64,000 nucleotides of DNA, from positions 372,001-436,000 of the forward strand of contig BAAHQB010000012.1 of NCBI GenBank assembly GCA_054601695.1. The letters are read 5' to 3'. The stretch comes from Amorphochlora amoebiformis. Lineage: Eukaryota; Cercozoa; Chlorarachniophyceae. A program made the position numbers and the translations under genes. Shown piece after piece: positions 1 to 42,207 of this stretch. The stretch's first letter is position 1. Every line of letters begins with the position of its first letter. The notes under the pieces were generated by a model that saw nothing but the letters and a program-made list of their open reading frames with translations, was not told where the DNA came from and made no database searches.

Positions 1-79
1 ACTCTAGTACTATCAAAGAGTTATTATTACACTTGTTAGTGCATATATATATATATCATATATACATATATATATATAG

Positions 80-114
<35 letters not shown>

Positions 115-245
115 TAGACTGGGGCACTTTAGTACTATTTAAGAGTTATTATTACACTTGTTAATGCATATATATATCATATATATATATATATATATAT
201 AAATATATATACAACATTTTTTTAGGAGTTGTTACACTTGTTTAT
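1..245. repeat. Three diverged copies of a ~40-bp unit between TA tracts
   Basis: A unit containing 'aagagttattattacacttg' occurs near 14-33 and 138-157, and a shorter decayed copy near 222-242. The copies are separated by (TA)n. No exon is visible before 505, so this is probably intron of the first gene. The copies resemble the edge duplications seen beside exons elsewhere in the window. Confidence 0.6.
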
Positions 246-272
246 GTATGTTCATATAATATATATACATAT

Positions 273-325
<53 letters not shown>

Positions 326-349
326 ATATGCAGGCATATTTGTATATAT

Positions 350-399
<50 letters not shown>

Positions 400-504
400 T
401 GATACTTAACATATTTAAGTAATTTGTGCATACATCTATATGCATATGTATATATATATATATATATATAATCTTTGCACTATTTAAATACTTCCAATAT
501 ATAG

Positions 505-1489
505 GTTATTTGGATTGGGTACACCTCACTTACTCCTTGGGGTTGTGGCTGTCGGCGTTGTGGGATGGTATATATTATATATATAAATATATACATATAT
601 AAATATATATGAAAATAGATATCTCTCTAGATATCCTTCCGTTTATACCGGTTGTAAGCAAATGTACGTGTATAAATGATAAGTACATTTTTATATGGCA
701 TTTGCAAGTTAGCACTTACATGTATAAAAAGTATAACACACATGAATAAAACATGCACACAAATACACACATTACATAAATTCTAACCCGACTAGGCTCA
801 GCATGGCTCTATTGTATTTAAAATGTGTATATACATTTGACATTATCATATTTCTAGAGTTGTATGAGATATCATACCTGCTCATGCACATACACATATT
901 ACATACATACTCTAACATGGACATTTTTTCTAATTAGGTTATGCTCCTTCTGGCTCTACGCCCCTCTTATTTGGGGCCCAGATCGCAACCGAAATGTGTT
1001 ACCCTTCCTTGTTATCATCGGTGTCTTCAAGGTCACTCAAGGGTTAGATTGAGAGCTGGGATTGGATGTGTTGGAGCATATTTTACGTGTGAATATGTAC
1101 GGTGGTTTTCGCAATATATATATATATATATATATATTGTCATATATATATATATATATATATAAATATTGTATCTAATATTATATATATATATGTGTGT
1201 GTATATATATATATATATATAATACATATGTATATATTACATGGGGGCGAGGATTGGATTTGTTGGGAAAACCGGGTTTTATTCTTAAATATGCATGTCT
1301 TTTTGTATATGTATGCAAAATGTGTATGTATGGAAACGTAAATTGAAAGATATATGTACTCATGAATGTGAATGTAATGAAATTAGATATATGAGTCGAT
1401 TAAGAATCGTAGGAATACCTATACGTACATATGTGTATGTATACATACATACTTGTTTATATTTATTTACAATGGACTTGTTATATTTC

Positions 1490-1526
<37 letters not shown>

Positions 1527-1569
1527 TATGTATATGTACACGTATTTTAATCTATATGAACATATATAT

Positions 1570-1623
<54 letters not shown>

Positions 1624-2063
1624 ATGTATGTATGCATACATACAATATATAATATATATATATATATATATCCAAGCATTTTCCCGGGAGACTGTTTACA
1701 ATCACTCACGTCTATCTGTATATTAATATATATATATATATATATACATATATACATATATATATATTAAAAATACATATATATATATATATGTATATAT
1801 AAATATAACATAGGATATATGTGAAAACAAGCGCTTATATTTGGGATATGTATACAATACTTGGTTAGGTCCTAACGATGACGTACGGCTTCGTGAAAAG
1901 ACTTTCAGGGTTCTACTTACAGGCCGCAGAGAACTTGATTCTAGAGGTGATACAATATTATTTGATGCATATATCTCTCCAATCTATCTCACTGTTTACT
2001 TACTTCCTCTCTCTCGCTACATATTATCTGTACCTCCCCCTTGTCTCTCTTATACCTATTTTA

Positions 2064-2103
<40 letters not shown>

Positions 2104-2246
2104 CATGTATAAATTTGATATGTATATATATATATATATATATATATGATATATATACACATATGTCTTATCTATTTTGTACTAATATGTGTGTAGGTAT
2201 ATACATACTACATATGTGTTTGTATACATGTATTTATACTTGTATG

Positions 2247-2283
<37 letters not shown>

Positions 2284-2851
2284 CGTGCGGCGGTACGATA
2301 TATCTGCTAGTCCATGATTTGGTGAGATCCGTCTGGATTATGATTAACTGAAAGGTACGAATGAGCCTTTGCGAATTCGAGGGAAATCAGGATCTTAGAG
2401 AAACTTCGAAATTCCTACTAGGGTACCAAGGAATCCCGGGACTCGGTACTACCGGGTACTACCGGATATTCACTAAAATAGGGTTTCTAACGATCTCCAG
2501 TGGATCACCAGCGTTCTCGGTCTAGTTCTATAAATACTCTCTGTGGCCGTTTATGTATCATGCATTGCGTTATCACATTGTACGTATACATATTTATATA
2601 TATATATATACATATATATATACATACATATAATATTTCATAAATATTACACATACACATATATATATATATACACATGCAATAGTGTAAGTGTATGTAT
2701 GTACAGACATGTAAGGTTGGTCTTATCCTCTCCAACTATAGTTAAATGGAACCGTGGAAATCTTCTCATTGTGATTTTTCTCCTTCCCGACAGGTTGGAG
2801 AGGGATATCAGCCACGTGCCCCGAGGCCTGGAGAGGGACGTGAGGTGTGCT

Positions 2852-2905
<54 letters not shown>

Positions 2906-3071
2906 ATATATATAAACATATGTATAATGATTATATAATCATACATATTTATAATATCATTTCGCTCACATCTTGCGCCAGTTGTGTACGTCATATGATA
3001 GAATATCTTTGTGTCTAGATAGCTAGCTATACATGCATCCTGTATACTCTTAGGTAAATATGTTGCATACT

Positions 3072-3102
<31 letters not shown>

Positions 3103-3292
3103 GTATATATTATCTAGTATACATATATATAATATATATATATATATATATGTATATATTATGAGTTTGTATGTGTACAGGTTGAGGCGGACAGGGGACC
3201 AGTGGAAGGAAAGGATGGTGCCGAAGGTATGTGTGTGCTTCACATACATAATGATATATTAATTATTAATATCAAATCGTAGGTATATAATA

Positions 3293-3338
<46 letters not shown>

Positions 3339-3650
3339 CCATATGCTTATATATTGTTCATAGTAGTATGTATATGTATATGATATATTTATATATATAT
3401 ATATATATAGACTAGAGAGGTAGATAGATGTATAGATAGATAGATAGATACACATACGTTTGTATGTACGAATTATTAATATACATGTTTACGATCAACA
3501 GGGTCTACTTCCCCAAAACATAATGTAAACGAGGCTCACGATCACGCTGGTAATGATACGTCTGCCACTCAACAACCTCCGATCACCAACTCAACCGCGA
3601 CACCGGCTGGATTAGATCAATCTGATGAACAAAAGGAGCTCAATAGATAA
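505..3650 (+). CDS. 3' part of an unrecognised multi-pass membrane protein gene
   Basis: Six exons with consistent phases: 505-567, 938-1031, 1869-1946, 2794-2844, 3181-3226, 3502-3650 (stop TAA at 3648). They encode the last 159 residues; the 5' end lies left of the window. The first two exons encode hydrophobic helices: one rich in L, V and G ending VGVVGW, then one ending [11 protein letters not shown]. Next comes an amphipathic stretch ending AAENLILE. The tail is polar, P/G/E-rich then N/T/Q-rich, ends KELNR and probably faces solvent. I do not recognise the family. The phases and the good acceptors (ttag, ccgacag, gtacag, caacag) make the model credible. The 1032-1868 intron is the least certain, because its donor AAG|gtcact is weak. 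Confidence 0.7.
2281..2350 (+). repeat. Dispersed repeat family B, copy 1 (intronic)
   Basis: This 70-bp non-TA block shares 'tccatgattt' plus 'gttgagatc'-like text and a 'ggattat.a.taac' stretch with 35885-35965, in the same orientation. It sits in an intron of the first gene and has no coding phase that fits. Confidence 0.5.
2437..2520 (-). repeat. Dispersed repeat family A, copy 1
   Basis: On the minus strand it reads 'ccactggagatcg', then a TTTTA.TGAAT stretch, then tandem 'ccggtagtacc' motifs. The same order occurs at 34684-34762 and 47497-47580. The copies are diverged and unlinked, so this looks like a small interspersed element. Confidence 0.6.
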
Positions 3651-4296
3651 CGATCGATCGCAATGTTTACATAGCCGTAGGACTAGTAGATGTACACAGA
3701 CTGACACCTATGTAACCTATACGTATACGCACACCAAATCTCTATAATCTAGCACAACCTGTAGCAACGGATATATAGATCATCTAGATCAATAGATATA
3801 CGGCCTGGACTATGGCTAGTATAGAGAGACTCTAGGTACACTAGCTAGACTCTAGAGACTACTACATATCATAGTCCGTAAGCTCAGATTATCTACTAGT
3901 CTAGACTAGTATCTAGATTCTAGAGATTCTAGAACATAGAGCCTCTATGATTATCTAGATTATACGTGCATATCCGTATTGTTATTGTTATACTAGTTAT
4001 AGCCTAGCTCTGTACAGCTAGCTAGTCTTAGTAGGTAGTCGTTCAAGTCTAGTCAACTTTCGTTACAATCTGCAATTCACGCATACGTTGACTAGAACAT
4101 AGTGACTCTACTCATCTGTACGTATACATGGTATGCAGTACTATGATCAGATGATGGTCCGTATCATAGGTTAGGAACAATAGACTGATCTAGTGATCAT
4201 GGTCTAGATCTAGTAGATGACTACTATGATCCGATCCCATCCAAAGTTTCTCGAGTCTAGCGAGTCTTCTCATTGTTCTCGTAGTACATTGTACTA

Positions 4297-4953
4297 GGTT
4301 ATCGTTGGTATATAACAATTAATATGTATGTTGTGTACGTCGTTCGCGTAACCGGGTTGATACATAGTGTTGGTTGGTTCTATTGCCTAGATTGCATTGC
4401 ATATGTGACGGCGTACGTACGTACGTATGTTGGTCTAGTTGGTGCGTATGTATGCACGCATGTACGTGTGTACACATATTCACGTAGGTTGCTACGCATG
4501 GCAGGTACGTATCTCCATCTAGTGGATAAACAATACGTGCGTACGTATCAGGGTGCATGTGGTCTTGGTGGTACGTATACGTCTAGACGTGGGTGCATAC
4601 CTTCAGACCGTATCATACGGTTGGTCTAGAGGTTATCGTTGGTATATAACAATCCATATGTAGTTGTGTACGTCGTTCGGGTAACCGGGTTGATACATAG
4701 TGTTGGTTCTATTGCCTAGATTGCATTGCATATGTGACGGCGTACGTACGTACGTATGTTGGTCTAGTTTGTGTATGCACGCATGTACGTGTGTACACAT
4801 ATTCACGTAGGTGCTACGCATGGCAGGTACGTATATCTCCATCTAGTGGATAAACAATACGTGCGTACGTATCAGGGTGCATGTGGTCTAGGTGGTACGT
4901 ATACGTCTAGACGTGGGTGCATACCTTCAGACCGTATCATACGGTTGGTCTAG
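4297..4953. repeat. 334-bp tandem duplication
   Basis: Copy 1 is 4297-4630 and copy 2 is 4631-4953, both starting 'ggttatcgttggtatataac'. They are nearly identical apart from small indels. Each copy carries CGTACGTACGTACG and ends with two perfect palindromes (ACGTCTAGACGT and ACCGTATCATACGGT). Open frames through it are short and differ between the copies, so it is not coding. Confidence 0.9.
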
Positions 4954-5337
4954 CGGTACGCATCTAGCGCATGTTGACATGTGTGTTAGATACTGGATTT
5001 CTAACAATACTTCTAGACTTAGTAAGCCAGTGTATGCTAAAGCTTAATATGGATTTTCGACTGGACCTATGAATCGGCAATGATTTTTCTAGACTTTAAA
5101 TTAGTATGAGTGGATGACATTAACTTTCTCAAAGTAATGATCCATCTGGTTCATATCTGAATCATCGCATCGACTTGCTAGACTTGCGATCGGTATGTAC
5201 ATGTACTCGAACTCGCGATCGTGCAGCTGAAGTTCGCGGTGGAGGGTGAGGATATAGAGCTCGTCTAATCCTGATTTGAAAGCACATGAATAAATAAAGT
5301 ACTTTGACACTCCAGGCAGACACTCGAGAAATTAAAT

Positions 5338-5343
5338 ATTTAT
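5338..5343 (-). terminator. Candidate polyadenylation hexamer of the lipase gene
   Basis: The minus strand reads AATAAA about 36 nt after the lipase stop codon at 5379-5381. It is the only canonical hexamer close to that stop. The position fits a eukaryotic cleavage signal, but other genes here lack an obvious one. Confidence 0.4.
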
Positions 5344-5378
5344 TACAATAATATCTTCTGTGCATACGTGGTAATTAT

Positions 5379-24128
<18,750 letters not shown>

Positions 24129-24441
24129 TTAACCGACTCACTCCTGTATCGCCTCTCTGACCGCCCTAGTGCCCCGTCGCCTATGGACGTGTTCAAGGGT
24201 GGGGTACTGCCACAAGGTGTGACGTGTCCCGGTATGAGCGTGATACAGCACCATACTACGGTGATCAACCGTGATGTGGCGCCATGTATCTGAGATTAGA
24301 ATTGCGCGGGAAACCAAACCGTCAGGCTCGGCGAAAATACCGAAATATTTTAACATTTTTGCTAGATTTTCAGTTTCTAACCGGTATTATCCGCTTCTAC
24401 CCGCCAGTGCCGCCACTATCCGGAATCCTGATAATTTACCA
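24129..24441. promoter_or_regulatory. Candidate bidirectional promoter between lipase and TMEM19-like genes
   Basis: 313 bp separate two divergent ATG codons. The stretch has mixed composition, no (TA)n and no clear TATA box. The gap is too short for separate promoters and long UTRs, so shared control is likely. The right end (24378-24430) has CCGG-containing text faintly like dispersed family A. Confidence 0.6.
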
Positions 24442-33632
<9,191 letters not shown>

Positions 33633-34163
33633 GTTTGAACAGTCTCAAACGTCAAGCCGAACGATGAGCTTCAGATACCTGCTGTCGACGAGATCTAGAA
33701 GATTATCGGTACTCTCTAGATACTAGATTTATTCTAGTTATTGCAAGAGAGATGCTAGTAAAATAGCAAGTATATGATATCAGAGTCATTTTCTACATTC
33801 TGTAATTCTGTGATACGATTATCATATATGACTTGTAGTCTAGTGTAGTATGCTGAGTAGTATAGGTAGTGTATAGTAGTGCTACTAGACTAGTTTATAC
33901 CTAGACCACGGATTATATTGAATAGCTCTAGAGATGTACGTACGGGATATGCTAGATATGGCATCATGATCGAACAATGTTATTCGCAGTTTTACTTGCC
34001 GCCGCGGATTTCAGTGGGATCATAATTGAATTACTACTACTACTAGTTCCGACTATGGACTAGGGTGGACTGTGGTAGCTTTCGCATGTTCTAGGTAGTC
34101 TTCTCTAAATCTTACCTATTTTATGTACATGACCGTGTTGAGTTCTGGTGTAGTGGTTTCGTT
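33633..34163. other. Convergent intergenic region, CTAG-rich
   Basis: About 530 bp between the TMEM19-like stop and the sorting-nexin stop. There is no (TA)n, but CTAG recurs often (TCTAGA, CTAGATACTAG, ACTAGACTAG). No gene is seen. Confidence 0.7.
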
Positions 34164-34391
34164 TCAGTCTCTTTTTACCTGCAGGGGTTACATTGTGTTA
34201 CTACTAATGGCCGAAAATGATATTAGTATACACTTGCCTATGTACGATATAAATATAAATGCATATGTATTTGTATGTGAACGTAAATGTATATGTATAT
34301 ATTCTGTAGAACTATTTACAAACCTTCGTATGTATATGTTAGACATTCATACTATCATGATCTGTGTTGTACGTATATTATACCGCACTCA

Positions 34392-34428
<37 letters not shown>

Positions 34429-34593
34429 CTATATATATGGTCATACCTCCCGAAATTTCTTCAGGAGTTCTCGGCGTCGCTTTTTAATATTCGAAGCCAT
34501 TTCCACATGCACGCTCTTAATCGCTCCCTCAGTCTATATATATATATATGTTAGGTACTGCATTTATTTACATATATATACATACACATATAT

Positions 34594-34636
<43 letters not shown>

Positions 34637-34902
34637 TATATATTGTTAGCGGTAACGCCAGGAATCATGTAGAATAGCCCGAGATCCACGGAGACCCACT
34701 GGAGATCGTGTTTTAATGAATCCCGGGAAATGCCGGATAGTACCGGTTAATGTCAGTTAATAGCGACACGTGTACGCCGCAACTCTTGTGCTGCGCAAGT
34801 GGGTACCACCAGGAATAAGTTATCTCTTTCCAAATGGTGCAATGAAGTACATCAGGATGGCTTGCAGTATTCCGCTGGCCCAAGGCATTGATAAGTTAAC
34901 AA

Positions 34903-34935
<33 letters not shown>

Positions 34936-35805
34936 GTATAAATGTTTAGATACTTACACACACATACACACATATACACAATATATATATATATATTGCA
35001 TACATATAAAATATATTAGATATATTTCATATTTATATATGTAAATATAATAAAAATAATTTTTCTTATATATCAGCATAAATATATTTCCTATATATAG
35101 TTTAGTTTATTTGTCTTCTCATTTATAAATACATATATAATATATATATATATGTGTACACGTATACATATATATATATATATATATAACGTGTTGTTAT
35201 CACCTCTCCCCATCTCCTATATCTCTGTCCCTCTCTTTCTCTCTCCCTCTCTTTCACTGTCTCCTCTCTGCCTCTTTCTCTTTCTCTGTCTTCTTTCTGC
35301 CTCTTTCTCTTCCTCTATATGTGTGTCGGTGTGTGTGTGTGTGTGTGTGTGTCTCCTATCTCTTTCTCCGTCTTTTCTCCCCTCTCTCTCTCCCCCCCTT
35401 TTCTTTACCTTCTCTCTCACCGTATCTTTTTCTCATCTCACTCTTCCCTCTCACTCTTCCCTTTCTCTCTCTACTTCACCTGTGGTAAAATCTGGATAAT
35501 CACGTGATCGAGCAAGGTGAAGGCAAGGTGTTGGACGAGCGTGTCCACCTGCAGGAACTCTAGAAACTTCATCGCGCCTGTCCCAGAAAAAAAAAAAATA
35601 ATGGAAGTCGGTTCGAATTGCTCTGCGCTTACTAACACGGCTGCACTAGTGAAATATAAATGTAAATGTAAATATGTAAATGTAAATGTAAATATATGTG
35701 TACACGAATATATGATGCATATATATATATATATATTGTATATAATACATATATATATATATCTATATATATATATGTATATATTATATATATATATATA
35801 TATAC

Positions 35806-35873
<68 letters not shown>

Positions 35874-36173
35874 TTTATTTAGTAGGGCAGCTCTATTGTA
35901 TACCACTGGTATTCCATGATTTGTTGAGATCTATTTGAGTAACACCTGGATTATAACTAACCAGAGGTGAGTCAGCACGGTGCATCTGTGGGGTGTATCT
36001 CCTGGGCGGGTCATGTGACATGTGTATTTGCGAGCTTCTACTATTACAGCTTCTTTTGTACTGTCGACTACGCTATCTAGATTCGCCCACACCAAGTTGC
36101 ATAGACATATATAGTATATATTTATACAAATACATATAATGTGTGTGCATGCATACATATTTATATATATGTT

Positions 36174-36231
<58 letters not shown>

Positions 36232-36766
36232 GTCGAATGAATCATGTATATACGTACCTCAACAGCGTAGACAATACATACATATATATATATATATATA
36301 TTTATATATAATATTTTATGGACATATATGCATACATATAATTGTACGTTATGCATATACATACACACTTCGAACAGCATAGTCTCATGTATAATATGTA
36401 ATTATATATTATAAATATACATAGATGTATATATATATATATATTTATGCACCTGTATATAAATATATATATATATACACATATATATATATAATATACA
36501 TACATATATATATACAACATATACCACGAACAGCATATTTATGTATCTATATATACACACACACATATATATATATATATACATATATTATATATATATA
36601 ATATATATATATATAACATATACCTCGAACAGCATAGTCTCTACCGAGCATAGGAACATACGAGTCGATAAACAAAACTGTTAAGTCTGTAGCCTACGTT
36701 ATATATGTATATCTGTAAAAATAAATTGAATGTTTGCATATATATATATATATATATATATATCTA

Positions 36767-36814
<48 letters not shown>

Positions 36815-37831
36815 ATCTGTGTATATTTTTGTAGATATTTCTCTATACATGTATATATATATATTTATATATATATATATATATTTACATAACCTGCAGG
36901 CGCCTCTTAAATAATTCCTCTCCCGTCGGTTCGACCCAAGGTTCGTACTCAGGGGACTTTAAAAACATAACAATAGTAGTAAATAATATTCCTAATTAAG
37001 GAGAGAACAAACTATCGTCGCTGAGTGCTAACCATAACACTAATAGTAAGCATAAATATGATGTTTTAAAAATAATGCTAATTACTATTGTTATCGACTT
37101 TTATTATTATTCTAATAAGAAGCCTAGGTACACATTACCGACTTTCTATTGTTATTATTATATTTAAGTAAGAAATCTTATTGCTATTACTGACTTTAGT
37201 GTTATTTAATAAGAAGAGTGAATCAAATTAATGCTTTAGTATTAATTGGATATACAATAGATTTTGCGCAATGCTATAAGTATAGGTACACATGATAGGA
37301 AAATAGTATGGCTTAATATAATATGTATGTATATATTATATATATATATATATATGTATTACATGCATTTCAAACCTGCATTATAGCATCTAAAAACGAA
37401 ATATATGTATCTAGTTATAAATAGACATATATATATATATAGATATAATTTATTTGTAGTAGACATAGCAATATATTTGTAGTAGATATGCAACACATAT
37501 GTATACACATACCCATATCACATCCCTACCCTTCAGCTTCACACATAATACATATTTATTTGTATATATGTATACTGTTATTGTACCTCATAATACAGTT
37601 TCCCATCGGGCCACAAGACGTCGGTCAAGCCATTAATCGCGCCAGTCAGATTCTCTTCAGATGTCATCCTAATACAAATAATGTATATGTATATATTATA
37701 TATATATATTTATATATATGTATGTATGTTTACGTATCTGCTTATCATTGAGAAGTTCGGAGCCATGGGATTAGCTATATATATAACCATATAAATAAAC
37801 TATAATGATATCTACATGAATAAATAATATA

Positions 37832-37864
<33 letters not shown>

Positions 37865-38212
37865 GTACATAAACAGGTTATAGTTTAGACTGACTTCATC
37901 ATTGAGCTTGAGATTCCGCGATAGAGCGCAGAGTTGTAGAAAAGTGCTAAAGGAGTATGTATACATAAAAATGAATAAATACAGAAATATATTTGTGTAT
38001 GTGTGTAGATCTATTTGAAATGTACACATGTTTCTGAATTTACATAATAGGGGTACGGTTGTCGAAAGGGTTGTGGGTGTATATCTGTATGAACATTAAA
38101 TTTTCAAATACGCAGGAAACTGTTTCATTATATACATATATATATATATATATATAGATTCTATTTTAAAATATTTATATTGGTATATATATATATATAT
38201 ATATGTACATAT

Positions 38213-38270
<58 letters not shown>

Positions 38271-38343
38271 GGAGATTGGATGTTGGATGCGTACATTTGA
38301 TTAAATTTGCGTGCACATGTGCACATCCATATTAAATATATAC

Positions 38344-38381
<38 letters not shown>

Positions 38382-39038
38382 ATATAATTATACATATGTA
38401 TAGAGTGTATATTACATAGGAGTTGCTTGGCAGTCCACACAACTTGCTTATTCATCCATCTATATATTACATTTTTATGCAAATTATAGATACATATACA
38501 TGTATATAAATACACTTATATAAATACACTTATATATAAATATACATATGTAATATATTTATATGTTTGTATATATTGTGTATCCGTGTTTACATACATA
38601 TTAATATTTATATATATATATATATATATATACATTTACGAATATTACATGTGTGAAATTTTTTTTTTTATTTTAAGTGTATAAGTATACTCTATGTACG
38701 ATTATGGTACAGATAACACTAACGTGCATGTGCGTACATATACATATATGTATGTGTAATGTATAAGTATACATTCATTTATATTTCTTAAAAGATCATG
38801 GTAACAAGATACATATATATATATATACATATGTATGTATTTATATTATATATATATATATATATATAATATAATACTATGTATATATATGTAAATACGT
38901 TAACATACATAAGATATCATTTGTACTACCCGTGTCTAGTAAGCTCAAAAATCTCATCCACCATTCCATAAATATGCCCCATAATAACCTATATACATAC
39001 ATATATATATATGTACATATGTACACATACATATATAT

Positions 39039-39077
<39 letters not shown>

Positions 39078-39220
39078 ATTAGGTTTAAGAAGGTGTTTAA
39101 ACCTTTCTTTTTCCCTTGTTCATTTTCCCACTGGCCGATTCTCCATCTTTTCTCGGCGATATCCCCGTCTCGCCGGCTCCCATTGGAGCTATATATAACA
39201 CATGTGCGCACAAATTATAT

Positions 39221-39255
<35 letters not shown>

Positions 39256-39401
39256 CATATTTATATATATATATATATATATATAAATATATATGTCTAT
39301 GTCTATTTGTATATATTTGCAAGATATTTACACACAGTATATTTATACATTATATATATATGTATATATGTATATAATATATGTATATATATATATATAT
39401 G

Positions 39402-39455
<54 letters not shown>

Positions 39456-39750
39456 CAAATTTGCACATTATTTATGAAATGTAGGCATTCATGTATGCAA
39501 AATTAAATTGTGTGCATAAAACTCATATCTAAACCAATCTTCACTGAGCTACTAAACCTAAACTAGCCCTAACCCGAACGCTAGCCCTTATATACCTCCT
39601 TCGTCAATGATGAATGAACGGAACTCACTGATAAATACATATTATATATGTATGTGTTAAAAATAGGTTTATATATATATATATGATGTACAAACGGACT
39701 TACTGATTGAAACACATTATATATACATATTTATGTATATATATATATAT

Positions 39751-39792
<42 letters not shown>

Positions 39793-39932
39793 TATATATT
39801 TACGTACATATGTGTTGCGTACATATATACATGAATATATATATATATAAGTATATATTTATATATATATTTAAATGATGAACGTTGGATACATATATAC
39901 ATATAATATATATATATATATATATAACATGT

Positions 39933-39978
<46 letters not shown>

Positions 39979-40309
39979 TATCATAAAAATGGATCCAATG
40001 TGAAGAAATGATGTACATCATATACATATATACAAATATGTATATATATATATATATTTATACACCTGTGTACGTAATACACAAATGTATGTTCGTTTAT
40101 AGTGTATATAATTCGTATATGGAGTTATAAAATACGCATACACATGTACATATATTACCATTTACATAATGTATACGTGCAATATTTGCATATATTTATA
40201 GAAAATAATAGACTTATTTTCTATGGAGATACACTTATGCTTATATAATATGTAAACATACACATTATAATTAATATGTGTATAATTATGTAAAAATATA
40301 TATGTGTGA

Positions 40310-40341
<32 letters not shown>

Positions 40342-40453
40342 CATATGTATAGGTCACCTAGAACCCACAACCTCAGGGTCGACACAGCATGCGTCTAAGT
40401 ACTCTTGGAGCTGTGAGCATATAAATATATATATATATATATATACATATATG

Positions 40454-40501
<48 letters not shown>

Positions 40502-40742
40502 TAAATATGGCATATATATTACACATTTTATATGTCTTATATATATATATATACATATGTCTTATATATATATATATATATATGTATATATGTTTGTATA
40601 AATGTATATTTTCATATATGTGTATGATTATGTATACATTTAGATATATATGTATATATATTCATACATACACATATACATACATGTACACACTTCCATT
40701 ATAGATGTGACTGACATCCTAACCAGAACACACACGCACACA

Positions 40743-40782
<40 letters not shown>

Positions 40783-41169
40783 TTATTTACATATATATAT
40801 ATATATATATATGTATGTATATATTTATGTACATACACATATAACCCGGTCTGCCCTCTCGCTAATAAAGGCTTGATCCATCGTGTTTGTAAAAAGTGTT
40901 TTTTTTGGAAATAAATCAGCCCACGCGCAATTAGGAAACTGCTTTCGAAGGCTCCTAAATCATTGGAACAAAAAAACATGCATATATTATATATATATAT
41001 ATATATATATGCATACTTATTTATTTGTGTATGAATATGGACATGTGCATGTTTGTGTATATATGTCCTATATAATATGAATGTCTACATACATACGTAT
41101 ATACATACACCCATGCACATACATTTATGTATGCATATAGATAAGGATATACTACATTCATTCCCTATT

Positions 41170-41205
<36 letters not shown>

Positions 41206-41710
41206 CGTCGAGGGAGAAATATAAAGAGAGAGAGTAAAGAGAGATATCGGAACGAGAGACGAGACAGAGACAGGGAGAGATGGGGAAGGAAGGGAGAGAC
41301 GGATTGGGAGGACAGAGACAGAAAGATAGAGAGAAGAGACGAGAGTGAGCGAGATATTCACACAAGGACTCGAGAGGGAAGGAGGGAGAGAGAAAGAGGA
41401 AGAGAAGGGCGAAATCTTCATACCGATTGAGCTCGTGCAGATCGCTATATCGCTTTTCAATAGTCCAGTTTATTTTGCCTAAAATGGACGTCAACAGGTA
41501 GGGTTAGGGTTGGAGTTGGGTTACATGTAATTAAAAAAAAAAATAAATCGTGTTATATATATATATATAGTATTGTACGTATATTTGATGCATGAAATTA
41601 CACATATGATAAATACATAACTATAAATACGTCGGGTGTACGCTGTATACGATGTACATATTATATATATATATATTTATAATATATATATATATATATA
41701 ATATATGTAT

Positions 41711-41745
<35 letters not shown>

Positions 41746-42170
41746 TTCACACACGCATTGATATCTATGATTATCGCAGTATAGCATATCCACAATACAC
41801 AGCAATATATAAATATAGAAATATACAAGAATAAAACAACGTTATTCACATATGTGTTCGCTCACCATTTTTACAAAGGATAGCGTAACGAACGTGTTGC
41901 TTAGGCATTTCGACCTAAAAACGTGATATATGATATGAATATTTATATTATAAATACATTGGTATCATATTATATATATATATATATATGTGTGTGTTCA
42001 TAATTCTATGCCTTAATAGATCTCACTATCCGTAGCACAAAACGATCGCGTCGGACACCTCCCCTGCATACGTATAAAATATATATGCACATGTATATAT
42101 ATGTATACAAAAATGTTCTTTGGAAATTGTTTTCACACACACACATATATATATATATGTTTACATATAA

Positions 42171-42207
<37 letters not shown>

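Larger units (their letters stand above)
3651..5378. other. Convergent intergenic region, CTAG-rich, free of long TA tracts
   Basis: This gap lies between the stop codons of the left gene (+) and the lipase gene (-). In 3651-4290 I count roughly 25 CTAG tetranucleotides, many inside TCTAGA or ACTAGT palindromes, where chance would give two or three. The long (TA)n tracts typical of the flanking introns are absent. It contains the 334-bp tandem duplication at 4297-4953. From 4955 to 5378 I see no gene. A minus ORF at 5101-5310 lies beyond the lipase stop and has no family resemblance. Confidence 0.75.

Noticed and set aside
1050-1285. Pair of similar segments (1050-1087 and 1243-1284) as another ghost exon
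   Set aside because: Neither segment is part of the supported exon chain of the first gene, so no parent exon can be named and the similarity is modest.
5101-5310. Minus ORF beyond the lipase stop as a separate gene
   Set aside because: It has no recognisable motif and no splice partners, and it lies in the presumed 3' UTR or intergenic stretch.
40690-40740. Possible extra sorting-nexin exon with a good acceptor
   Set aside because: Exons 40954-40846 and 40410-40358 join to an intact PX domain without it.
42006-42026. Minus-strand stop codon as the end of the sorting nexin
   Set aside because: A donor GTGAGA at 42026 and four following exons complete a PX domain, so the stop is intronic.
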